The notes under the pieces: generated by a model
What the model saw: the letters and a program-made list of their open reading frames with translations, nothing else
Databases searched by the model: none
What the model was told of the DNA's origin: nothing
Part shown: positions 25,428 to 34,657 of the stretch, piece after piece
Position numbering within the stretch: position 1 is the stretch's first letter
Layout: each line of letters starts with the position of its first letter
Position numbers and translations under genes: made by a program
Source: Idiomarina sp.
GTDB taxonomy: Bacteria > Pseudomonadota > Gammaproteobacteria > Enterobacterales > Alteromonadaceae
Assembly (NCBI GenBank): GCA_020831965.1
Contig: JAFIFP010000014.1
Location: 273,016 to 337,015, forward strand
Direction of reading: 5' to 3'
DNA: 64,000 bases

Positions 25428-27422
25428 TTAATCGTTATGCCGTTCAAACCAATCGACGATTCGATTGAGACGCTCAACTAAGTTCACTGGCCGTCCCGAA
25501 CGACTTAGCCCATGACCCTCGCCACGGAAGATCACCATTTCTACCGGTACATCGTTGGCTTTTAATGCATAAAACCATTCTTCGCCCTGTCCGATGGGCG
25601 TGATGTGATCATCGGTGCTGTGAATGATCAGCGTTGGCGTGCTAACTCGGTCTGCATATTTGAGCGGTGAACGACCCCAGTAATAATCGAAGTTTTCCCA
25701 AATAGTACCGCCAAACTCGACCCGCATGGAAACGGGAGGAAAGGCTTGTGTACCGGCTTCAGATAGCCAATTGCTGACACTGCGCTGAGTCACTGCGGCT
25801 CGGAACCGATCGGTTTGCGTAGTTGCCCAATTGGTCAGGAAACCACCATGACTGCCGCCCGTGATGAAAACTCGAGACTCGTCAAGCCAAGGGTATTGCG
25901 CGAGCGCCGCATCGACTGCCACCATATTGTCACGGTAGTCTGCTCCACCGTAATCAAGTCGCACTTGCTGTTGATGATCGTAACCATAACCGGTGCTGCC
26001 GCGATAGTTCACGAAGACCACCGCATAGCCACGCGCGGCCATTAATTGCTTTTCTGGGAACCACTGATGGCCCCACATCCCTCCGGGTCCACCTTTAATG
26101 TTTAAAATCAGTGGGGCAGAGGCATTGCCGCGATGTCCTACCGGGCGAACAAAGAAAATGTCGAGCTCATCACCTCGTTCATTTTCGGCGGTAAAGACCT
26201 CATAGGGCACGAGCTCCAAGCTCGCAGCTAGCGATTGGTTAAAGTCAGTGAGAGTGGGATAGCGATTATCGGGTGCTGATCCTCGAACGACCTCTGGCGG
26301 ATTGACCTCATTTTCGCGAACCCACGCAAACGCACTGCCATCATGAGCTACGCTGAACGACGACAATGAAAAACCTGTGCCTGTGACATAGCGATAACCA
26401 TTGTTGGCAAAGTCGACAGCAAAGATTGCGCGGCTTCCGCGGTGATCAGCAATAAACCAAGCCTCACCATTTGCACTGATAAGATTACCCGGACCATGAT
26501 CCATTTCAGCTGCAACCATATGGTTACTTGCTTGAGTCAGGTTGTATCGAACCAGTGAGGGCGCCGCATAGTTATCAGCTCGGTGCACATAAAGAATAGA
26601 GGTATCATCTAACCACACCGGACTGCTGGCATGCACTGTCAGCGCGTCTAAGACTTGTACACCGGTGTCCGCATGCCATACGAGCAAATCTTGGCTAAAC
26701 ACTCCCTCGCGTGCTTCGGGATGCCTATTCGCCGCAAAAACGACACGCTCACCCGAAGGCGACCAGCTTGCAGAGTTCACACTGTAACCCTCGTCAGGAG
26801 TGAGACGGGAGAGTTCATTGTCAGCCAAGGTGTAGAGCCAGAGACTCGTGCGCCGATCATCAAGATATCCGCCTTGGCGCTTGTAAACCGCATACTCGAT
26901 CACATCGATATCCGGCTTCGGACTGCTATCACGCTCGGCCTTTTCTTGCGGATCGGTCACATCGGCAGGCAGTGAAACAGTGAGCAGTAACTGTTCGCCA
27001 TTGGGGTGCCATGCGGCCGCACTGATGGCACCTTGTTCAAGCCCCAAAAGTTTTCGCGCTTCACCGCCAGTTGTGGGGATTTGATACAGACCTGAGCCTT
27101 CGCTTCGATTGGCGAAAAACAACAGGCTTTTACCATCGGGAGCGAACTGTGGGCCGCGGTCTGATGTGCCATAGGTGAAGCGTTGCGGTGTGGTTTCTCC
27201 TTCACGGTGCAGCCAGATAGAACTCTCTCGAGAGCGTCTATCTTCGCTGACGGTAGTGCGCACAAACGCAATAGATTTACCGTCAGGACTCACGGTGACT
27301 TGACTCACCGAGCTCATTTGATAGTAGTCTTCTGCCGTAATCGGCCGAGGGCTATCGCTCGCAGTACTGGTTGCACAGCCTGCGAGAAAGAGTATTGAAA
27401 GTGTGAGCGTACGTAGCAACAT
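25428..27422 (-). CDS. S9-family serine peptidase, lipoprotein
   Basis: 664 aa from ATG 27422, chosen because AGAGG precedes it; ATG 27437 is an in-frame alternative without a ribosome site. Lipobox LFLAGC. N-terminal WD40-like propeller (about 40-400) with repeated SPDGKSIAFV/APDGKSLLFF strands, and a C-terminal hydrolase: GGSHGGFLTNW (Ser, about 524), HSTDDHITP (Asp) and RGEGHGLSR (His), the S9C acylaminoacyl-peptidase-like arrangement. Last gene of the yvcK-like/M14/S9 operon. It would release dipeptides or acyl amino acids in the envelope. Confidence 0.88.
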   Translation of the reverse strand: MLLRTLTLSILFLAGCATSTASDSPRPITAEDYYQMSSVSQVTVSPDGKSIAFVRTTVSEDRRSRESSIWLHREGETTPQRFTYGTSDRGPQFAPDGKSLLFFANRSEGSGLYQIPTTGGEARKLLGLEQGAISAAAWHPNGEQLLLTVSLPADVTDPQEKAERDSSPKPDIDVIEYAVYKRQGGYLDDRRTSLWLYTLADNELSRLTPDEGYSVNSASWSPSGERVVFAANRHPEAREGVFSQDLLVWHADTGVQVLDALTVHASSPVWLDDTSILYVHRADNYAAPSLVRYNLTQASNHMVAAEMDHGPGNLISANGEAWFIADHRGSRAIFAVDFANNGYRYVTGTGFSLSSFSVAHDGSAFAWVRENEVNPPEVVRGSAPDNRYPTLTDFNQSLAASLELVPYEVFTAENERGDELDIFFVRPVGHRGNASAPLILNIKGGPGGMWGHQWFPEKQLMAARGYAVVFVNYRGSTGYGYDHQQQVRLDYGGADYRDNMVAVDAALAQYPWLDESRVFITGGSHGGFLTNWATTQTDRFRAAVTQRSVSNWLSEAGTQAFPPVSMRVEFGGTIWENFDYYWGRSPLKYADRVSTPTLIIHSTDDHITPIGQGEEWFYALKANDVPVEMVIFRGEGHGLSRSGRPVNLVERLNRIVDWFERHND

Positions 27423-27442
27423 AAAACCTCTAGTCATGAGTG

Positions 27443-30136
27443 TTAGCGTACTGGCGTTGCATGCGCTGCGCCGCGGAAAATAGCATTTATCAACAGCATG
27501 TGCATGCCGTCCATGTAGGCTCTGAAGTTAGGCTCCTGGGTGAAGCTAATCACCATACCTTGGCCATGATTTTGCACCATGAGAAGCGGTTTGTGGGCAA
27601 CTTGCTCATGATTCTCGGCCCACATGTAGCCGCTCGCGAGGACTTCGTCCTTACCTGCGAAGTTCACCACATTACGACCATCGGTGATACGCAATGGCGT
27701 ATAGATGTCATTGCCAATGTACATGGAATGCACATGCGTATGTATCCCTGCGGTGAGCCAGTGCTCCTGGTCCACATTGGCGCGTAGAATTACCCCAGAC
27801 ACCCAATCGGGTGAAGTTTCAGGATCGCGTACGTAGCGCTGGAGGTCACTCTCGTCGGCAATGATGCTACCGTTGGCCTGACGTTGACTATCCTTTGATA
27901 CGAGTTCATCGACTTGTGCTTTGCGCTCTAAACGGCTTGCCAATAAAGGTTGGTCTCCGCCAATAGCAAAGCGAGTCGCGTTACCAAGTGTGATCAAGAC
28001 ACCGCCACGTTGAACCCAGCGCCGCAGATTCTCTCGCCCAGCCTCACCGAGCGCTTGTTCATAGCCGCCGAAGCCAGTGGCTGGCATGATGAGCACCTGA
28101 TAGCGAGACAAGTCTGCAGAGCGCAGGCGGTCAGGACGAATTGCCGTCACCGGATAATTGAACTCACGCTCAACAATAAAGCGTGTACTGCCGGCGCTCA
28201 AAACATTGGTGGGTTGATCCCAAACCATCGCAATCTCTGGCGCATGCATTCGTTGGACATTAGCTGAACCCGGGTTAGGTCCGGATTGCGTCCAACTGGT
28301 GTCGAAACCTTGAATCACGGCGCCAGTAACTTCAGCTAACGCAGTTAAGCGTGCAGTGAGATCTTCAGGGTTCCCAGCGCGAGGGATGATGAGGGAGCCG
28401 GAAGGGAACTTGACGCCCGATTGATGGCGGAAGGGTAAGTCAGAGCTGCGCACCAATAAGTCATCACGTAAGGCTGCTGTGAGTAACCGGCCTGCATTCA
28501 TGTCCCCCCAAGCGACCATAAACCCATACTCAGCATCTGGGTTCGTTACTTGTCCGGGAGTGACGCGCTCTGGCCCAACAGCGACCAAATCCGCGCGGGG
28601 AGCACGGTTACAGGTATTCATATCCAAATTGTACAACAGCGGCAGAGACCAAGCCGTCACGTCGTAAATCTGATCGCGCAGGTTATTCGCACGTAAACGT
28701 TCTTGTTCCGCTAAGAAGTCAGCGTCCATTGGAACCTCTTTGTCGAGCAAAGTACGGATCAAATGGTAGGACGGCTGACTTGCAGAAATTACATAGCTGC
28801 CTTCCGGATAGCTTTGTCCACAAACACGGAATGATTCGGTGCTTTGTTGTACTTCAATTCCTTGCTCCACAAGTACGCCCATGAGCTTGCGGTGCCCAGC
28901 ATGGTCTCGGGTATTCGGAAAGAGGTAACTGCGAACAGAACCGCTGCTTCCTTCAGCAACCCCGCTGCGACGATAGTCATAGAAGCGTTCGAGTAATTCA
29001 GGACCACGTTGGGCAGCGGTTTCAATGGTGGCCATAAAGGCAACGAAGTTTTGTTGGACGCCGTCACCATAGGTGAGAACTTCGCCTTCACGAGTGCGGA
29101 AGTGATGCCCCCGAGCTGAACCCATTTCATAGGTCATGGCAAGCGAACCGTGGTAAAGCGGCCAGCTTGCGCCATAGCCAGGGTAGAAGGCATCAAAAAT
29201 TTCCCGCGTAAAGTAGTCATAGCCGAAGCGATCAAACCAACGTGCATTATTCTCACCGACCCAATTGAGCCCTTCGCGTTGGGTTTGGGTAATAAACGGA
29301 TTGAATGGATGCGCTTCAGGTGTGAAATAGTAGGGAAGATCGCCTCCCATTTCATGAGAATCAACAAAAATCAGCGGGAATGTTTGTAAGTGAGCTGCGA
29401 TTCGCCCGCGCGTTTCCGGCTGCGTAAGTGCAATCCAATCGCGGTTCATATCGAATAGGTAGTGATTCGTTCGTCCGTTCGGCCATGGCTCGTTATGTTC
29501 TGCGGAGAGACGATCGTCCGAAGGTTCGAGGCCAATAGTCGCGTAATAACGAGAAACGAATCGAGCGCGCCCATCGGGGTTTTGGAGTGGGTCCAGATAC
29601 ACGACGGTCGAATTTAAAATATTTTGAGTGGCTTCATCAGAAGCTGAGAGTAAATGCCAAGCGGTAACCATGGAGCTTTCCGCTGGCGAAATTTCGTTGC
29701 CATGCACTGAATTAGCAATCCACACACTACTGGGCAATGTATTGATCAGGCGACGTGCCTCTGCTTGCGAAATAGTTCGGGGGTCGGCGAGCTGACGCAT
29801 GCCCGCTTCGATTGTTTCAAGCTGTGCAATGTTGTCAGCACTTGAAATCGCCACGTAAAAGAGAGGGCGGCCTTGCCATGTGACACCGTAATCGAACAAG
29901 CGAATTCGATCCGGATGTGTCTCTTGCAGTGCCTTAAAGTATTGATGAATTGCCTCGGGACTACTGACACGGCTGCCTGCCGGGTAGCCCAACACATCTT
30001 CTACAGTTGGGGTCGCGATTCCATACTCAGTGTCAGCTGACCACTGCGGAATTACGGGGCTAGCTGCCATTGCAGTGGCATAAGAGCTAGTAACAAGGAG
30101 TGCAAGCGCGCTCGCGGTCGAAGTCAATACGTTCAT
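27443..30136 (-). CDS. M14-family zinc carboxypeptidase, exported
   Basis: 897 aa. Signal peptide (cleavage near AMAA). N-terminal M14 catalytic domain: zinc ligands in NSVHGNEISPAE (HxxE) and the His of VDSHEMGG, with the general-base Glu in AMTYEMGSARG. A long C-terminal region (about 480-897) of mixed alpha/beta with a ThuA/glutamine-amidotransferase-like stretch (RRWVQRGGVLITLGNATRFA, in part) is not needed for M14 fold. It would trim C-terminal residues from peptides outside the cytoplasm. Overlaps the YvcK-like gene by ATGA, and the S9 gene follows at once. Confidence 0.85.
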   Translation of the reverse strand: MNVLTSTASALALLVTSSYATAMAASPVIPQWSADTEYGIATPTVEDVLGYPAGSRVSSPEAIHQYFKALQETHPDRIRLFDYGVTWQGRPLFYVAISSADNIAQLETIEAGMRQLADPRTISQAEARRLINTLPSSVWIANSVHGNEISPAESSMVTAWHLLSASDEATQNILNSTVVYLDPLQNPDGRARFVSRYYATIGLEPSDDRLSAEHNEPWPNGRTNHYLFDMNRDWIALTQPETRGRIAAHLQTFPLIFVDSHEMGGDLPYYFTPEAHPFNPFITQTQREGLNWVGENNARWFDRFGYDYFTREIFDAFYPGYGASWPLYHGSLAMTYEMGSARGHHFRTREGEVLTYGDGVQQNFVAFMATIETAAQRGPELLERFYDYRRSGVAEGSSGSVRSYLFPNTRDHAGHRKLMGVLVEQGIEVQQSTESFRVCGQSYPEGSYVISASQPSYHLIRTLLDKEVPMDADFLAEQERLRANNLRDQIYDVTAWSLPLLYNLDMNTCNRAPRADLVAVGPERVTPGQVTNPDAEYGFMVAWGDMNAGRLLTAALRDDLLVRSSDLPFRHQSGVKFPSGSLIIPRAGNPEDLTARLTALAEVTGAVIQGFDTSWTQSGPNPGSANVQRMHAPEIAMVWDQPTNVLSAGSTRFIVEREFNYPVTAIRPDRLRSADLSRYQVLIMPATGFGGYEQALGEAGRENLRRWVQRGGVLITLGNATRFAIGGDQPLLASRLERKAQVDELVSKDSQRQANGSIIADESDLQRYVRDPETSPDWVSGVILRANVDQEHWLTAGIHTHVHSMYIGNDIYTPLRITDGRNVVNFAGKDEVLASGYMWAENHEQVAHKPLLMVQNHGQGMVISFTQEPNFRAYMDGMHMLLINAIFRGAAHATPVR

Positions 30137-31086
30137 AGGTGTCCCTGTTGACGAGTTGGCGAATCAAATAATAAGCGGCAGGCTTCATTGAGAGCTTTCA
30201 AGAGGCTCGCAGAATCATGCCGGTGTTGTGTATCTGGTTCAGCATTTACCCCCGCAACAACCGGAATTGATTGCGGTGCAGCTGGATCGTTACTGATCAC
30301 TAAGTTAATGGTGTCGGGTCCAGTATGTTTCTCAATCCAAGCCACGCGTTCTGAGCAGCTAAGTCGACCTGCTGGACTCAACTCAGGTTCGAGATTATCA
30401 ATAAATATGACGCTCGCACCGGATTCCGCGATAGCCTGTTGAATATCACGGATTAATAGCGGTGGCATGACCGAAGTAAGAAGGCTGCCGGGACCGAGAA
30501 TAATCAGATCGGAGGCAAGGAGGTGCTCTACTGCCTCTGGTGTTGCGCTGACGGCAGGCGATAATGAAAGCCCTGATGGCATTTGCGCCAGTGCATCAAT
30601 ACGGATCTCTCCGAAACACTGCATATTCTCTATGGTTTCAGCCAATAGATCGGTGGGGGACTCGGACATAGGTAGTAGCCGGTTTTCCACCTTAAGCAAA
30701 CGGGACAGTAACTGAATTCCATCTAAGGGCCGGGCAGAGAGCTCGTCAAGTGTGTAAAGCAGAAGATTACCGAAACTATGTCCGGCGAGAGAAGACCCGT
30801 CTTTGAAGCGAAAATTCAGAAGATCAGCTGCGAGGGGTTGGCTTGCCAGCTGGGACAAACAATTCCGGATGTCGCCCCATGCGATACATTGATGGCTTTC
30901 GCGAAGTATACCGGTACTTCCACCGTTATCGGTGGTTGCAACAATACCGACAAGACGGCGTTTCATAAAGCTCAATGTCGACATGAGCCGCCCCAAACCG
31001 TGACCGCCACCTACTGCAGTAATTCGTTGTAAACGTAACAAACGTTCCCGGTGAGCAATAGATTCATGTATGGTGTGTTCCAGCAT
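30133..31086 (-). CDS. YvcK/CofD-family (gluconeogenesis factor-like) protein
   Basis: 317 aa. N-terminal AVGGGHGLGRLMSTL nucleotide-binding loop, ATTDNGGSTGILR, GDIRNCLSQLA and LILGPGSLLTSVMPPLL are the conserved blocks of the YvcK/CofD-like family. B. subtilis YvcK is a UDP-sugar-binding protein needed for growth on gluconeogenic carbon and for cell-wall enzyme localisation. It is the first gene of a minus-strand operon with two peptidases, unlike the common whiA/rapZ context in Gram-positives. A cytoplasmic role in envelope precursor control is inferred, not shown. Confidence 0.82.
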   Translation of the reverse strand: MLEHTIHESIAHRERLLRLQRITAVGGGHGLGRLMSTLSFMKRRLVGIVATTDNGGSTGILRESHQCIAWGDIRNCLSQLASQPLAADLLNFRFKDGSSLAGHSFGNLLLYTLDELSARPLDGIQLLSRLLKVENRLLPMSESPTDLLAETIENMQCFGEIRIDALAQMPSGLSLSPAVSATPEAVEHLLASDLIILGPGSLLTSVMPPLLIRDIQQAIAESGASVIFIDNLEPELSPAGRLSCSERVAWIEKHTGPDTINLVISNDPAAPQSIPVVAGVNAEPDTQHRHDSASLLKALNEACRLLFDSPTRQQGHL

Positions 31087-31278
31087 TTAAGACTCGTTGT
31101 TATGTGCTGTTGTGACGTGCAATGAGGTCAATGATTAATCAACCTGCTTCTCGATATCAGTGCAATGAGTCACTATATAACATGAGCGTAACAAAATTCC
31201 GAGCACAGTGCCGCTTTGCATAGCCTTTGCGAGCTGCTTTTGGCAAGATACACCAATGAATAATCGTGAGAATCTTTT

Positions 31279-32574
31279 ATGCACAGTCTAACGGCGCGAC
31301 TTGCTCTTAGCGTGTATTCCGCATGCCTATTTGTCCTCACACCAGTGCTATTTTTTTGGTTGTGGTTACAAAGCCATAAAAACCAAGCCTATCGGCAGCG
31401 GTGGGATGAGCGACGGGCGCGACATGATATGTCGCAACTCAAGCGCCATTCAATTCTGGTGCATTGTGCATCCGTCGGTGAGTTTTTAGCAGCGCAGCCA
31501 CTCATTGAGAAACTCGTGGGGGATGGTTCGGAAGTGCTTGTAACTTGCACGACACCTACTGGTTCTGCGCTCATTCAGGAGCGCTTAGGAGCAAAGGTTA
31601 GTCACTGTTATCTGCCAATTGATCGTCCCACTGCTATCAAACGTTTCCTTGTCGCGATGAGCCCGCGGGCAATTATTTTGATTGAAACCGAAATATGGCC
31701 GAATCTGATTCATGCAGCGAAAGCTCAAAGTATTCCGACAATGTTGATCAACGGCCGCATGTCTGAGCGGTCCTTGCGGGGCTATCAGCGTGTCTGGTGG
31801 CTATTTACGCCTATCTGGCAGTCGCTCGATTATTGTGCAGCACAGACTGAAGAGCAAGCTGAACGCTTTGCGGAGCTTGGGGTCAGACAGGAAGCGCTCG
31901 ACGTAAGTGGTAATTTGAAATTCGATGTACAGATTCCCCCGCCAGTGCGTCGTGAAGTAGAAGCTTTTAAGTCACTTTTTTCGAATCGCCAAGTGATTAC
32001 CGTAGGAAGTACCCATGAGGGTGAAGAAGCTATTGTTTTAGACGCCTTTAAACAAATGCTCCAGGCAAAACCCAATGCATTACTAATTCTGGTGCCGCGA
32101 CATCAAGAACGTTTTGAAGCAGTTGCCCAAGAAGTTGAGCAACGAGGGTTGAGCATGGTGCGAAGAACGTCGGGTCGTCCTGTCACTTCCGATATACAGG
32201 TGCTCCTTGCTGATACCATGGGTGAGTTACTGATTTGGTATGGGGTTGCGACAATTGCTTTTGTTGGTGGCAGTTTGATTGAGCGAGGCGGTCATAATCC
32301 CCTCGAGCCGATGGCTTTTGGTGTGCCGATTGTCTCCGGTCGACATACTTTCAATTTCGCTGAAGTATATCGGCAGCTTGATAATCGACAGGCGGTGCGC
32401 TGGGTGCAAGACGTTTCAAGTTTGCATGATACTTGGCTTGGTTTACTGACCACTACGGACACTGCACAACGTATCGGTGCGCAAGCACAGCAAGTTTTCT
32501 CTTTGCATCGCGGTGCAACAGCACGCGTGTGTGCTCGAATACATCAGCTCGTTGGAAAAGAAGGAGCGGCATGA
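31279..32574 (+). CDS. waaA: 3-deoxy-D-manno-octulosonic-acid transferase (Kdo transferase)
   Basis: 431 aa. N-terminal membrane anchor (about residues 7-28), then a GT-30 glycosyltransferase: HCASVGEFLAAQPLIE with the catalytic Glu, IETEIWPNLI, INGRMSERS, and the C-terminal GGSLIERGGHNPLEPMAFG nucleotide-sugar site. It adds Kdo from CMP-Kdo to lipid IVA at the inner membrane. kdkA overlaps its stop by 4 nt. Organisms with KdkA generally have a monofunctional WaaA adding one Kdo, so that is expected here. Confidence 0.95.
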   Translation: MHSLTARLALSVYSACLFVLTPVLFFWLWLQSHKNQAYRQRWDERRARHDMSQLKRHSILVHCASVGEFLAAQPLIEKLVGDGSEVLVTCTTPTGSALIQERLGAKVSHCYLPIDRPTAIKRFLVAMSPRAIILIETEIWPNLIHAAKAQSIPTMLINGRMSERSLRGYQRVWWLFTPIWQSLDYCAAQTEEQAERFAELGVRQEALDVSGNLKFDVQIPPPVRREVEAFKSLFSNRQVITVGSTHEGEEAIVLDAFKQMLQAKPNALLILVPRHQERFEAVAQEVEQRGLSMVRRTSGRPVTSDIQVLLADTMGELLIWYGVATIAFVGGSLIERGGHNPLEPMAFGVPIVSGRHTFNFAEVYRQLDNRQAVRWVQDVSSLHDTWLGLLTTTDTAQRIGAQAQQVFSLHRGATARVCARIHQLVGKEGAA

Positions 32575-33284
32575 AAGATTTTATTGTCAGTCACGAGGCC
32601 GAGGTCACAGAGGCCGAATGTTTTACACCGGAGTACTGGCACAAAAAGAAAGCTATTATGGGCGAATCAGGAGGACGAAATAGGGTCTGGTTTGTGCAAG
32701 CAGGGGCGAGTCAATGGGTACTGCGTCACTATTACCGAGGTGGCGTCCCGGGTCGCATACTCACCGACCAGTTTCTATTCACGGATTTTGAAAAGACTCG
32801 CTCAGTTCGTGAGTACCATTTACTGCATAAAATGTTTACCGACGGTCTACCTGTTCCCAAGCCCATTGCTGCCCATGTGCAGCGTAGTGGTTTAATCTAT
32901 CGAGCAAACTTGCTGATCGAACGTATTCCACAGAGCCAGGACTTGGGGCGATGGTTGCTCCACAAGGAGCTCTCTAAATCGTCTTGGATGGCGATAGGGC
33001 ATGCCATCGCTGAACTTCACAATGCGGGTGTTTGGCATGCCGACTTGAATTGCAAGAATATCCTTTGGCAGGCTGAGTCTGGAAAAGCATGGCTAATTGA
33101 CTTTGATCGAAGCGAGTATCGCGAGGGAACCACCTGGCGCGCAAATAATATGGCGCGATTACTGCGTTCGTTTGAAAAAGAAATGGGGTTGGCTGCCAAG
33201 AATCGGAAAACCTTCTATTGGCAGCGCAAACATTGGGATTGGTTAGTGGCAGCTTATACGAGTGCGGTCACTCCAACTCGGTAA
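32571..33284 (+). CDS. kdkA: 3-deoxy-D-manno-octulosonic acid kinase
   Basis: 237 aa from ATG 32571, which overlaps the waaA stop and follows AAGAAGGAGCGGC; the same frame is open upstream inside waaA but that part is not family-like. Protein-kinase-like fold: RHYYRGGVPGRILTD at the N-terminus, then the catalytic loop WHADLNCKNIL and the metal-binding LIDFDRSEY. It phosphorylates the first Kdo of Kdo-lipid IVA. It converges on the lipoprotein gene below with a 17-nt overlap. Confidence 0.94.
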   Translation: MKDFIVSHEAEVTEAECFTPEYWHKKKAIMGESGGRNRVWFVQAGASQWVLRHYYRGGVPGRILTDQFLFTDFEKTRSVREYHLLHKMFTDGLPVPKPIAAHVQRSGLIYRANLLIERIPQSQDLGRWLLHKELSKSSWMAIGHAIAELHNAGVWHADLNCKNILWQAESGKAWLIDFDRSEYREGTTWRANNMARLLRSFEKEMGLAAKNRKTFYWQRKHWDWLVAAYTSAVTPTR

Positions 33285-33945
33285 GCAATTCTGGCTCGTC
33301 TACGATCTCTTTTCGCTCTGGTGCTGGACGCCGGTATGGGCCAAGCGGAAGAGGGTTTGTGGTAGACAGGGCTTGCATATGCGCTTGCGTCGCAAGATCT
33401 TTAAACGGCGGCGCGGCGCGTTCAAGAGCGGAGTCGATCACCGCGCCTAAGAGCGCTGCTAATGGTGAGTCGTAATGTGCTTGGCTATTAGGTACATGCA
33501 CAATGCGACTTTCTGTTTCCCATAGTGTTTGACCAAAGCGATCCCGCAACTCGTAATGCATTTTAACTTCAGATTCTGCGGCAATCACTAAGTAGCGCGT
33601 TGTCCATTGTTTAATAGTTACGTAAAGCACGGCGTCAGCGTCAAACAACGCTGTGAGTCGCTCGGTCGGAATCGCGTGAATCGCGCCTCCCTCATGGTAG
33701 CCTTCCATGGTTAGTACTGTACGAACTGTATGTACGGGAAAGACATAATAGCCGTAGCGTCCAAGTCGCGCAGGCAGCAAGCTTAACGCTAAATCTGGCG
33801 CTTCCACATCTAGACTTTCATTATTTACAGGGACGACCAAAATTGACCGTACTGGCGGATCGCCAAGGGGTGGTGGCGGAGCCGGGGGTGTTGTTGCACA
33901 ACCCGCTAGAAATACGATAGCAATAATAATGTATGGAAAACGCAT
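33268..33945 (-). CDS. GNA1162/DUF799-family outer-membrane lipoprotein
   Basis: 225 aa from ATG 33945, which overlaps the stop of the upstream gene (TAATG); the longer frame to 34053 runs through that gene. Lipobox VFLAGC, then a proline-rich stretch and PPVRSILVVPVNNESLDVEAPD, LSLLPARLGRYGYYVFPV, ADAVLYVTIKQWTTRYLV and LLGAVIDSALERA, which follow the pattern of Neisseria GNA1162 (DUF799), a TolB-N-like lipoprotein. The C-terminal tail (GPYRRPAPERKE) extends beyond that. Last gene of a four-lipoprotein operon; expected to be anchored in the outer membrane. Confidence 0.8.
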   Translation of the reverse strand: MRFPYIIIAIVFLAGCATTPPAPPPPLGDPPVRSILVVPVNNESLDVEAPDLALSLLPARLGRYGYYVFPVHTVRTVLTMEGYHEGGAIHAIPTERLTALFDADAVLYVTIKQWTTRYLVIAAESEVKMHYELRDRFGQTLWETESRIVHVPNSQAHYDSPLAALLGAVIDSALERAAPPFKDLATQAHMQALSTTNPLPLGPYRRPAPERKEIVDEPELLTELE

Positions 33946-34322
33946 TAGGACTCCGTGTCTTCTGGTTCGCCAATCCAGCGTTCGAGCGTTTGAATGAGTG
34001 TACTCATGAGTGGACGGCTCTCTGGCCATGCCTCGTATTCCTTTTGATACCACCGTTTTGCTTCAACATAATTTTGTTGCTCGAACCATAAAGTTCCGAG
34101 GTCCGCATAAAGGCCAGGAGGAACTTGAATATTGTTCGCCTCGGCTTCTTGAATGGCGCGCACTAAGCGGTCGTAAAAAAACGCACTGGCTGCTGGGTCT
34201 TCGTAATAGCGGACGAGACCTTCTTCATACATGGTCCAGTAGCGAGCTTGACTTGGAGTAGTCTCGCAGGCAGCAAGCACGCTTGCCGCTGCGACGATGA
34301 GCAAAGAGAAGCGCGCTCTCAT
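33945..34322 (-). CDS. DUF4810-like small lipoprotein
   Basis: 125 aa. Lipobox VLAAC at the N-terminus. The body (TPSQARYWTMYEEGLVRYYEDP, PPGLYADLGTLWFEQQNYVEAKRWYQKEYEAWPES, quoted in parts) is all-helical and TPR-like, and resembles DUF4810 lipoproteins, whose genes sit between CsgG-like and GNA1162-like genes in Neisseria. It overlaps both neighbours by 1-4 nt, so is translationally coupled. Function unknown; a structural partner of the CsgG-like protein is inferred from context. Confidence 0.8.
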   Translation of the reverse strand: MRARFSLLIVAAASVLAACETTPSQARYWTMYEEGLVRYYEDPAASAFFYDRLVRAIQEAEANNIQVPPGLYADLGTLWFEQQNYVEAKRWYQKEYEAWPESRPLMSTLIQTLERWIGEPEDTES

Positions 34323-34648
34323 GGAATACGAATCACCTTAGTCGTGCCATCTGTCAGGTAAATGCGCTGCTCGGTAATCAGCTGGCCTCCACGTTCAATG
34401 CGCAGAATATGAGTGCCTGAGAGTATTCTTAGTGCATTTTCACCAGATTGATACTGATCCGCGGTTCCCATACGCAGGTTATCGATATAAATCGTGTATT
34501 CGTGTGCGCTCATGCGTTCACGTACTTCAAACATAACCTGTGGTCGATTGTCACTAATGGATTGATGTCTCGTTGGCTCTTTGGCACAGCTGGCGAGGCT
34601 TCCAACGAGCGCTCCGATAATTAACAGACCACTTAAACGTAATGACAT
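34319..34648 (-). CDS. Small lipoprotein of unknown function in the CsgG-like operon
   Basis: 109 aa. Lipobox SLASC (Cys at about 21). The mature part is beta-rich (EYTIYIDNLRMGTADQY, ALRILSGTHILRIERGG, ITEQRIYLTDG) and ends in short strands, a PEGA-like look (the GTHILRIERGG turn) although I cannot assign it firmly. The gene overlaps the DUF4810-like gene by ATGA and lies 9 nt after the CsgG-like gene. It is the member of this operon that I do not recognise from the Neisseria arrangement. Confidence 0.7.
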   Translation of the reverse strand: MSLRLSGLLIIGALVGSLASCAKEPTRHQSISDNRPQVMFEVRERMSAHEYTIYIDNLRMGTADQYQSGENALRILSGTHILRIERGGQLITEQRIYLTDGTTKVIRIP

Positions 34649-34657
34649 ACTTTCTCC

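Noticed and set aside
33268..34053. Longer start for the GNA1162-like gene
   Set aside because: The extension overlaps the DUF4810-like gene and hides the lipoprotein signal; ATG 33945 fits better.
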